From contig LT629302.1 of NCBI GenBank assembly GCA_900104375.1, forward strand, positions 3,126,001 to 3,190,000: DNA of 64,000 nucleotides, written 5' to 3'. Positions 20,080 through 26,229 of this stretch are shown piece after piece. Below the pieces are notes generated by a model. The model did not search any database. It was given only the letters and a program-made list of their open reading frames with translations, and was not told the origin of the DNA. The position numbers were made by a program, and so were the translations under genes. Positions within the stretch are counted from its first letter, which is position 1. Every line of letters starts with the position of its first letter. Source of the DNA: Flavobacteriaceae bacterium MAR_2010_188. GTDB taxonomy: Bacteria; Bacteroidota; Bacteroidia; Flavobacteriales; Flavobacteriaceae.

Positions 20080-20181
20080 TTAATAATTCCAGTCAAAACG
20101 TCCGTCTCTTATCTCTACAATCTGCCCTTCGTCGTTCATCGCATCGAACCAAAATGTTCCTGAGATAATAGAGTTTTCTTC
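20080..20181 (-). pseudogene. C-terminal remnant of a DUF6252-like lipoprotein gene
   Basis: Thirty-three codons plus stop that closely match the end of the intact neighbour: remnant IISGTFWFDAMNDEG...EIRDGRFDWNY against IISGTFWFDAIHFEN...EVRDGRFDMRY. An in-frame stop precedes it and the 5' part of the gene is gone; the matching sequence ends 22 bases before tRNA-Arg copy 2. It therefore marks a break point at the tRNA. Confidence 0.75.
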
Positions 20182-20203
20182 TTAAATATTTGAAGAATAT
20201 TTT

Positions 20204-20275
20204 GGCCTCGTAGTTCAACGGATAGAATAGAAGTTTCCTAAACTTTAGATCCAAGTTCGATTCTTGGCGAGGCTA
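20204..20275 (+). tRNA. tRNA-Arg (anticodon CCT), copy 2
   Basis: Identical by eye over all 72 nt to the copy at 12418-12489, with the same cloverleaf and CCT anticodon. Similarity continues downstream for about 130 bases (GTTCAA, then TTTTTTTGACAT, ATCGATTTGAG, CAACACTTTTT blocks), with small deletions relative to copy 1. Confidence 0.95.
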
Positions 20276-20412
20276 CTTTTTAGGATTTATTGGAGTTCAA
20301 CAAAGCAAAAAAACTATTTAAACTCAATCGTTAATGTTTTTTTGACATTATCGATTTGAGTTCACAAAGCTTCAACACTTTTTCGGATTTTTTTTAATCT
20401 TTAAATAGTTTA

Positions 20413-20949
20413 TTAATTTACATACCTCATATCAAATCGGCCGTCTCTAACTTCAACAACATCCTTATTTTCAAAATGTATGGCGTCGAACCAGAATGTG
20501 CCAGAGATTATTTTTCTTTGTGTATCTAGTTTTGTGATTGTTACTTGTCCAACTTGTGTGTCTGTAGTTATATAATCAGGTCTTAAACCAACAATATATT
20601 CTCCAAAATTGGAGGTGTAACCATTTTTATCAAGTACTTGTGAAATTAAATTATATGATTCACCCTCAACCAAAGTGTCGTTCATAATTATATTTACATA
20701 TTCTTGGGGTTCGATTGAATTATTTGCGATTATCAATCCAAAGTGGAAGCCATTCTCATCACGTTGATAAAAAGCTCTCAGTCTAGGCCCGCCTAAAGAA
20801 GAGCCTTTCGGAACCAAAATTTCACCATCAACCAAACACCCAGCGGTATTTTCTCCTGTTTGGGTTGCTTCAGGTAAACTTGCGTCGTCATCGTTGTTGC
20901 TACAGCCCAATATTGAGATAAGCATAATTATAATAAGTAGGTTTTTCAT
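20413..20949 (-). CDS. Small DUF6252-like lipoprotein, paralogue 1
   Basis: 178 residues. Lipobox ISILGC with Cys16, an acidic SNNDDD tail, then LPEATQTGENTAGCLVDGE, the opening of a lipoprotein family common in Flavobacteriaceae (DUF6252 as I recall it). The rest is predicted beta-rich, ending in a GTFWFDA..EVRDGRFD motif shared with its neighbours. Function unknown; it should be anchored in a membrane facing the periplasm or surface. It is 6 bases downstream of the paralogue at 20956-21504, and its stop lies 137 bases from tRNA-Arg copy 2. Confidence 0.8.
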   Translation of the reverse strand: MKNLLIIIMLISILGCSNNDDDASLPEATQTGENTAGCLVDGEILVPKGSSLGGPRLRAFYQRDENGFHFGLIIANNSIEPQEYVNIIMNDTLVEGESYNLISQVLDKNGYTSNFGEYIVGLRPDYITTDTQVGQVTITKLDTQRKIISGTFWFDAIHFENKDVVEVRDGRFDMRYVN

Positions 20950-20955
20950 ATAAAT

Positions 20956-21504
20956 TTATCTATTAAACAATACGTCAAACCGTCCTTCTCTAATTTCAAT
21001 TCTTTCACCATTACGAGGATCAATTATATCAAAATCAAATTCGGCAGATACAATATTGTTTTCGGGTTCAAAATTAGTAATAGTGATAATGCCATAATGA
21101 GAATTACAAGTTGTTTCTAATAGTAACTCACCCGTTAAAAATACTTCAGAATAGAAGTTGTTTGGACTATTACATAACAAACGATATTCAGTGTTTGATT
21201 GAATGTGCATAGCGTTGGTAGCGATTACCATTAGGTCGATTATGCTATTTTGGTCCGAAGCACCCACATTAAAGTAGTATTCACCATCAATTAACTGATA
21301 GAATGCATTGAAACTGCGAGATTCATCAATATATGCCTCCCCATTAACTAAACACCCAAAGGTCTGTGCGCCAGTTTGGGTAGCAGATGGTAATTGGTCT
21401 ATGGGACTTACAATATCATCATCGTTATCGCATTTAGAACCTTTAAATAACAGCAACGATAGCACTATAAAAAGAGTGAGTTTTATTTGGGGATAGGTCT
21501 TCAT
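20956..21504 (-). CDS. Small DUF6252-like lipoprotein, paralogue 2
   Basis: 182 residues, with the same plan as its neighbour: signal segment ending GSKC (Cys26) with DNDDD after it, then LPSATQTGAQTFGCLVNGE, a beta-rich body and a C-terminal RIEIREGRFDVLF. The two intact proteins are clearly related at both ends but differ in the middle, so the duplication is not recent. It is the first gene of the pair. Function unknown. Confidence 0.8.
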   Translation of the reverse strand: MKTYPQIKLTLFIVLSLLLFKGSKCDNDDDIVSPIDQLPSATQTGAQTFGCLVNGEAYIDESRSFNAFYQLIDGEYYFNVGASDQNSIIDLMVIATNAMHIQSNTEYRLLCNSPNNFYSEVFLTGELLLETTCNSHYGIITITNFEPENNIVSAEFDFDIIDPRNGERIEIREGRFDVLFNR

Positions 21505-21558
21505 AAGTAGGAAATTTTGTTCAATATAAATGATTTATCACATCAATTAAAATCATAG

Positions 21559-21622
21559 CTAATAATTCCAATCAAAACGTCCTTATTTTGTCTCTACATT
21601 TTTCAGTTCGCCATTGCTTATA
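21559..21622 (-). pseudogene. Second C-terminal remnant of the DUF6252-like lipoprotein family
   Basis: Reads DISNGELKNVETK-stop-GRFDWNY-stop on the minus strand. The final GRFDWNY equals the end of the remnant at 20080, and the part before it resembles the DPRNGERIEIREGRFD end of paralogue 2, but an in-frame stop replaces the Asp/Glu before GRFD. The match fades upstream. Confidence 0.55.
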
Positions 21623-22038
21623 TCTTCTTTTCTAGATTTATCTAAATTTCAAGGTATTTGAGCAACACTCAATGCAACCTAGCTAGTTTTTCAGAATTCA
21701 TCCTTTGTTTAATTGCGCTTTCAAAAATTAAGAATTGCTTCACTTTTAGAGCTAGCTTTAAATCCTTTAGATACAAGTATGTCTTACTGCTTGGTCTAAC
21801 TTCGTTAAAATCTTTTTACTTATTGCTGCTGTCTTAACATCGGAACGATTTAAAGAATCGTCTTCAAACTATGCTATACGAATGCATGCCTGCAGGAGAG
21901 AGAATTTCAACCTATAAAATTGCGGGAGCTAAGAAATAAATAGGCCAAAAACGACGACTACGTTTTGCTGATTTTTCAATTTTTACCAGACCCCCTTTAT
22001 AAACCATTTTATTTTAATCAATTTAATCCATTATTGCT
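21623..22038. other. Intergenic stretch without recognised genes
   Basis: Stops in all frames; possibly further decayed lipoprotein sequence. The promoter for the esterase at 22039 must be at the right end. Nothing else can be supported. Confidence 0.35.
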
Positions 22039-23238
22039 ATGAAAAGTAAATGTACAACACAACAACCTCCAATAATTTCAACCAAGAAAATCCTGTGGGC
22101 AAGCGGCATATTATTTCTGCTGCTGTTTCAAACAGCATTCTCACAAACAAAAGATGACATGAAAGAAAAGAAAAAAGAAAAAGAAGAAATGAAAAAAACA
22201 GATCCAAAGATCAATACCCAAGATCCCATGAAAATAATGCCCAACGGCCCTCAACCAGAATGGGCGCCGAATATTGACCCTCAGATGTTGGCCGTTATAG
22301 AACAGTTTCAATCATATGAAAATCCACCTTTTGATGGGGCAACCGGTTTTCAATATCGTAATATTAAATTGCCTGCCAATGCAGTAATGGACCTACTTCA
22401 TAAAACAGGAGTAAAACCAACCGAGACCAAAGTGGATATTAGCCACAAGATTCTGCCTGTTGGTGATGAAGGTGTTCTGGTTCGTATCTACACTCCAAAA
22501 AATGCTGGAAACATAGCATTACCAGTGATCGTTTATTACCACGGTGGTGGTTGGGTTATTGCCGACCTAGACACTTATGAGTCTGCGCCAATGGCGTTGG
22601 CAGAAAAAGTAAATGCGGTGGTAGTTTCTGTTGCTTATAGACAAGCCCCAGAGAATAAATTTCCGGCTGCTCACGAAGATTCTTTCGCGGCTTACAAATG
22701 GGTGGTAGAGAATGCGGCTGAAATAGGCGGAAACCCAGAAATGATTGCTACTGCAGGCGAAAGTGCCGGAGGTAATTTAGCGGTTGCAATGGCTTTAATG
22801 GCCAAGGAAAGAGGAGTTAAATTACCGGTGCATATTGTTTCGGTTTATCCGATTACAGATGGCGACATCGAATCTCCGAGCTATACCGAATACGAAAAAG
22901 CGGTGCCTTTAAACAAAGGTTTTATGAAATGGTTCTTTGACCAATATGTACCAGATTGGAAAACCAATAACGATCCTCTGATAAATCTTATAGATGCTGA
23001 TCTTTCTGGGCTTCCTGCAACGACAATTATCAATGCGCAAATAGACCCGTTGGAAAATGAAGGCAAGGTATTAGCCGAAAAATTGAAGGCTGCCGGGGTT
23101 GATGTTGAAAGAAAAATGTATGAAGGTGTGACTCACGAATTTTTTGGTATGAACGCCGTTTTAGATCAAGCGGTTGATGCTCAAAAAATGGCAACTGATC
23201 GTTTGAAAAAGAGTTTTTCCAATAAAGAGAAAATGTAA
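22039..23238 (+). CDS. Secreted alpha/beta-hydrolase esterase of the HSL (hormone-sensitive lipase) family
   Basis: 399 residues. An N-terminal signal or anchor (about 18-35, ending AFSQ) is followed by a highly charged Lys/Glu linker (36-60) and a complete hydrolase domain. The oxyanion motif HGGGW is at 168-172, nucleophile Ser242 in GESAG, and the likely acid and base are Asp337 (AQIDPLENEG) and His367 (THEFFG). It should hydrolyse small acyl esters in the periplasm; the natural substrate is unknown. It stands alone, with a terminator-like hairpin after it. Confidence 0.9.
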   Translation: MKSKCTTQQPPIISTKKILWASGILFLLLFQTAFSQTKDDMKEKKKEKEEMKKTDPKINTQDPMKIMPNGPQPEWAPNIDPQMLAVIEQFQSYENPPFDGATGFQYRNIKLPANAVMDLLHKTGVKPTETKVDISHKILPVGDEGVLVRIYTPKNAGNIALPVIVYYHGGGWVIADLDTYESAPMALAEKVNAVVVSVAYRQAPENKFPAAHEDSFAAYKWVVENAAEIGGNPEMIATAGESAGGNLAVAMALMAKERGVKLPVHIVSVYPITDGDIESPSYTEYEKAVPLNKGFMKWFFDQYVPDWKTNNDPLINLIDADLSGLPATTIINAQIDPLENEGKVLAEKLKAAGVDVERKMYEGVTHEFFGMNAVLDQAVDAQKMATDRLKKSFSNKEKM

Positions 23239-23270
23239 TATTTCTCAATTACTAAATAAGAGAACCTAGA

Positions 23271-23329
23271 GCATCTCGCCCGCGAACTAACAATAACTAA
23301 TTGTAGTGAGGAGGCGGGATTTCTTTTTA
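23271..23329 (+). terminator. Probable intrinsic terminator after the esterase gene
   Basis: ATCTCGCC (23273-23280) pairs with GGCGGGAT (23313-23320) with one G-U pair across a long loop, followed by TTTCTTTTT. The loop is larger than usual, so this is moderate support. Confidence 0.5.
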
Positions 23330-23350
23330 TGGGTAATATGAATAACTTTT

Positions 23351-23397
23351 GCTAAGTTGAAATTGGCTAAGTTGAAATTGGCTAGGTTTGAAGATTG
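23351..23397. repeat. 15-base tandem repeat, nearly three copies
   Basis: GCTAAGTTGAAATTG occurs twice in a row (23351-23380), followed by a degenerate third copy (GCTAGGTTTGAAGATTG). It is non-coding, in the gap between the esterase and a small minus-strand frame. Confidence 0.7.
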
Positions 23398-23399
23398 GT

Positions 23400-23540
23400 T
23401 TATCCTAGAATATAAAAGATACCTTCGACAACTGCATAGATAGATACAACGATTACAATCTGAAAGACAGCAATCGTTATCCTATCTACTATTTTGGCAT
23501 AATTAGCTTCCGAAATACGAGGTTGTTTTAATGCTTTCAT
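23400..23540 (-). CDS. Possible small single-pass membrane protein
   Basis: 46 codons from the ATG at 23538-23540: a basic N-terminus (MKALKQPRISEANYAK) and one hydrophobic segment (about 23-45). The frame is open further upstream to 23591, but the earlier residues look non-native. I recognise no family. The charge pattern (positive inside, one helix) fits a real small membrane protein, but the evidence is composition only. Confidence 0.4.
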   Translation of the reverse strand: MKALKQPRISEANYAKIVDRITIAVFQIVIVVSIYAVVEGIFYILG

Positions 23541-23778
23541 GGTTACAGGTTTGGGGATTTTTGGTTCAAGATAAATTTGAAAGCAAATCATTTTTAACGC
23601 AATCGGTTAATTAGCTTTATTTTAACAGCTAAGAAAATATTCATTAATAGAGTTGCTTAGACTCTTTAGGCTTCGATTTGCAGTTAATAATTAATTCTAA
23701 AAGTTTCAGTTATTCCTAGTGATTATAGTATATTGAAAGTCGATTTTGATGCAATAAAATCAGCAAAAGAAAAACATT

Positions 23779-24648
23779 ATGGAAGAAAATAATAAGGCTG
23801 AACTCGCCACGAAATCCGACCAGACCATGAAGCCCTCTGACCTCGCAGCCTTGCGTTTGGCAAAGTACGACATGGAAAATGTTGGGAAGATTATGCAAGG
23901 TTTAAATAAGGTGGGTAGCAGCGTAGAATCCGGAATAGAGGCGTTACCAGAAAAACAACAAAAATGGCTTTCCAAGAATATCAATAATATTCTCTTCAAG
24001 ATTTTAAAGAGCAATATTTCTTCAATGGAAAACAAAAAGAAATTTAAGGAGCCTTCTAATACGACGTATAAGGCTTTGGTAGGTGCCACGGGTATTGGAA
24101 GTGGTTTTTTTGGTTCTCTTAATCCGATCGGTGCAGCAATATTTGTTTCCGAACTTTTTATATCTACCAGATTTATGATGAGGTCTATCATGGATATCGC
24201 TCGGAGTGAGGGAGAAGATATTTATTCTCCCGAAGCACAGATGGCCTGCTTACAAGTATTTGCACTAGGCGGCAAGTCTAAGGATGATGATTTAGCAGAG
24301 ACAAGCTATTATACGAGCCGTATGGCAATGACCGCGGCGTTAAAGGGCGCGACGACTTATCTATCTAAATATGGCGTAAAAGGTTTGGGTAAAATGATGT
24401 TGACCAGTGCAAATCCGGTGTTGATGGCGGTGGGCTTGATTGCTTCGCGTTTAACGATACAGATTTCCGAAAAATTTATCTCCCAAGCAATACCGGTAAT
24501 TGGTGCTGCGGGTGGTGGAGCGATTAACTATATCTTTATGGAACACTTCCAAAGAATGGCAAAGTCGCATTTTACGATTAGACGATTAGAAAGAAAATAT
24601 GGGGAAGGTATTGTGAAGTCTTATTACACCCAAATGAGTCTCGATTAA
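23779..24648 (+). CDS. EcsC-family protein
   Basis: 289 residues. The middle carries the family's glycine- and alanine-rich hydrophobic stretches (ALVGATGIGSGFFGSLNPIG; SQAIPVIGAAGGGAINYIF) and the C-terminal EHFQRMAKSHFTIRRLERKYG segment. EcsC proteins take their name from the ABC-transporter-linked ecs operon of Bacillus but are often solitary, as here, and the biochemical function is not known. Its stop lies only 35 bases before the tRNA-derived array, with no clear terminator between them. Confidence 0.88.
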   Translation: MEENNKAELATKSDQTMKPSDLAALRLAKYDMENVGKIMQGLNKVGSSVESGIEALPEKQQKWLSKNINNILFKILKSNISSMENKKKFKEPSNTTYKALVGATGIGSGFFGSLNPIGAAIFVSELFISTRFMMRSIMDIARSEGEDIYSPEAQMACLQVFALGGKSKDDDLAETSYYTSRMAMTAALKGATTYLSKYGVKGLGKMMLTSANPVLMAVGLIASRLTIQISEKFISQAIPVIGAAGGGAINYIFMEHFQRMAKSHFTIRRLERKYGEGIVKSYYTQMSLD

Positions 24649-24768
24649 TTTCTATTTTTGAAAAACTTTTATTATCTAGAAGCGAGATGCAGCCTCTCGA
24701 CATGGCTCGGGACAGGCTCTGTCCGGTAGCGTGTCACGCCTTTGGCGTGATGGTCGCCATTGCATATC

Positions 24769-25002
24769 ATGTTTATAGTATATATTTTGCACAGCGAAAA
24801 ATTAAATAAATATTACTGTGGTCAGACACAGAATATGGAGCATAGACTTTTGCAACATAACTCTGGACAAGGGAATTACACTTCAAAGGGTATGCCTTGG
24901 GTAAAGATTATCGACTTTAAGTGTCTCGACAGAGCGGAAGCTATGTCGCTAGAAAGAAAAATAAAGAAAAGAGGTATTGAAAGATACTTATCTGATAAAT
25001 GA
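24769..25002 (+). CDS. GIY-YIG nuclease minigene, copy 1
   Basis: 77 residues from the ATG at 24769; a TTG three codons earlier (24760) is possible but lies in the head junction. A stand-alone GIY-YIG domain of the YhbQ/UPF0213 type: VYI (4-6) and YYCG (15-18) form the GIY-YIG strands, Arg26 and His30 fit the catalytic helix (HRLLQHNSG), and Glu62 in SLERKIK fits the metal-binding Glu. All expected residues are present, so it could be active. DNA cleavage has not been shown for most members of this small type. It follows tRNA-like head 1 by 11 bases, and its stop is 2 bases before head 2. Confidence 0.85.
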   Translation: MFIVYILHSEKLNKYYCGQTQNMEHRLLQHNSGQGNYTSKGMPWVKIIDFKCLDRAEAMSLERKIKKRGIERYLSDK

Positions 25003-25004
25003 AA

Positions 25005-25080
25005 CGGGATGTAGCCCCTCGACATGGCTCGGGACAGGCTCCGTCCGGTAGCGCGTCACGCCTTTGGCGTGATGGTCGCA
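25005..25080 (+). other. tRNA-Pro-like 5' head (best-preserved example, head 2)
   Basis: CGGGATGTAGC equals the first 11 nt of tRNA-Pro at 25641. About 27 nt (25016-25042, containing CCTCGACATGGCTCGGGACAGG) then replace three nt of the D region. GTCCGGTAGCG (25043-25053) resumes the match. The next 19 nt (25054-25072) equal the tRNA's anticodon-arm length and form a perfect TCACG/CGTGA stem around the seven-base loop CCTTTGG, and TGGTCGCA (25073-25080) matches again. The T arm and 3' acceptor strand are missing. Position 33 is C instead of U, so it is not a normal decoding tRNA. The same anticodon arm occurs in all four heads. Confidence 0.7.
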
Positions 25081-25239
25081 CGTGATGATTACGTTTGTAG
25101 AATAGATTTCGAAGAGGAATTCTGTATTTTGCAGTGTTACTTTATAAATATAACGGGATGTAGCCCCTCGACATGGCTCGGGACAGGCTCTGTCCGGTAG
25201 CGTGTCACGCCTTTGGCGTGATGGTCGCCATTGCATATC

Positions 25240-25473
25240 ATGTTTATAGTATATATTTTGCACAGCGAAAAATTAAATAAATATTACTGTGGTCAGACAC
25301 AGAATATGGAGCATAGACTTTTGCAACATAACTCTGGACAAGGGAATTACACTTCAAAGGGTATGCCTTGGGTAAAGATTATCGACTTTAAGTGTCTCGA
25401 CAGAGCGGAAGCTATGTCGCTAGAAAGAAAAATAAAGAAAAGAGGTATTGAAAGATACTTATCTGATAAATGA
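25240..25473 (+). CDS. GIY-YIG nuclease minigene, copy 2 (identical to copy 1)
   Basis: 77 residues, the same as copy 1 and, by eye, the same at every base, including the flanking halves of heads 3 and 4. This points to a recent duplication or to gene conversion between units 471 bases apart. The catalytic set (Tyr5/Tyr16, Arg26, His30, Glu62) is intact. It lies between head 3 (ending 25228) and head 4 (starting 25476). Confidence 0.85.
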   Translation: MFIVYILHSEKLNKYYCGQTQNMEHRLLQHNSGQGNYTSKGMPWVKIIDFKCLDRAEAMSLERKIKKRGIERYLSDK

Positions 25474-25561
25474 AACGGGATGTAGCCCCTCGACATGGCT
25501 CGGGACAGGCTCCGTCCGGTAGCGTATCACGCCTTTGGCGTGATGGTCGCAATTGCAGATC

Positions 25562-25628
25562 ATGTTTATAGTTTATATCTTGCACAGCGAAAATTAAGTA
25601 AATATTACTGCGGTAGGACACAGGTTTT
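25562..25628 (+). pseudogene. Broken GIY-YIG copy upstream of tRNA-Pro
   Basis: Starts MFIVYILHSE like the intact copies, but an A run has lost one base (CGAAAATTAAG against CGAAAAATTAAA), which brings TAA into frame at codon 12. The other frame still reads KYYCGRTQ, then the similarity stops about 13 bases before tRNA-Pro. It follows head 4 and is the last, truncated unit of the array. Confidence 0.75.
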
Positions 25629-25640
25629 CATAGCATTATT

Positions 25641-25714
25641 CGGGATGTAGCGCAGTCCGGTAGCGTACTTGGCTGGGGGTCAAGTGGTCGCAGGTTCAAA
25701 TCCTGTCATCCCGA
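25641..25714 (+). tRNA. tRNA-Pro (anticodon GGG)
   Basis: Perfect 7-bp acceptor CGGGATG/CATCCCG with discriminator A, U8/A9, D stem GCGC/GCGT, anticodon stem CTTGG/TCAAG with loop CTGGGGG (anticodon GGG), T stem GCAGG/CCTGT and loop TTCAAAT. 74 nt; CCA is not encoded. It is the only complete tRNA of the array and the template that the four upstream heads resemble. Confidence 0.95.
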
Positions 25715-26229
25715 CAATTGCTAAAATGATTCAGCTTGCTGAGTCATTTTATTATTTCCAATACCTTAATTGATTCTTCGGCAACGAGAAACTTTCAAAT
25801 TAGGAAGTAGAATGTTTTACAATTTATTCTTAAAATCTCTTAAATAATTTCTAAATTTTTTCATTTTTCGCTTTTTTCACCGAAATATCTGACTTTATTT
25901 TTTCAAAAATGTTATGTTTTAGTGGACTTAAGTAACTGATATTTAATAAATCTAGGATTTTCAGAGCAAAGTCTTCGATTAGTAAAAAGGTAATTCTATG
26001 ATTTCAATATTATGGGAACATCAATCTTTTAAGCACTTTCCGAACCTTGTCTATTGGTCAATAGACACTATGTGTACTAGTTCGCAATAGATAAACGATA
26101 TACAAGTCTCAAAATTCATAAATATATTATTCCTAAAGCTTTAGTTTTCATATCTTTAAGTAGTAACCAAGGTGGTTATACAAAACAACAGTTTTGCTGT
26201 TTGGGAAATAATTATTTACACAATTAATT
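25715..26229. other. AT-rich intergenic stretch with one perfect hairpin
   Basis: No gene is supported. TGTCTATTG-gt-CAATAGACA (26048-26067) is a perfect 9-bp inverted repeat about 160 bases upstream of the repeat-protein start; it could be an operator. CTTGCTGAGTCATTTTATTATTT follows tRNA-Pro, with the short inverted pair TGATTCAGC/GCTGAGTCA (25728-25745) that may terminate the tRNA transcript. Confidence 0.45.

Larger units (their letters stand above)
24683..25714 (+). repeat. Tandem array: four tRNA-derived heads, GIY-YIG units and a terminal tRNA-Pro
   Basis: Order: head 1 (24683-24757) and GIY-YIG gene 1; head 2 (25005-25080) and a 73-base spacer; head 3 (25154-25228) and GIY-YIG gene 2; head 4 (25476-25551) and a broken GIY-YIG copy; intact tRNA-Pro (25641-25714). 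Positions 24696-25053 and 25167-25524 look identical (358 bases, 471-base period). Each head shares with tRNA-Pro the 5' CGGGATGTAGC (degenerate in head 1), the internal GTCCGGTAGCG and the final TGGTCGC, then stops at the T stem where the nuclease unit starts. Confidence 0.8.

Noticed and set aside
12418-20275. Active integrative element between the tRNA-Arg copies
   Set aside because: No integrase, excisionase, relaxase or replication gene is present between the copies; at most a decayed island.
24683-25551. Head sequences as a CRISPR or as four functional tRNAs
   Set aside because: Spacing is irregular and filled with genes; the heads lack T-arm and 3' acceptor strand and have C at position 33, so they cannot be normal tRNAs.
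24988-25621. Minus-strand frames across the array containing CPEPCRGA-like peptides
   Set aside because: They are translations of the D-region insert and tRNA-like palindromes in the reverse frame, with no start context; shadows of the repeat.
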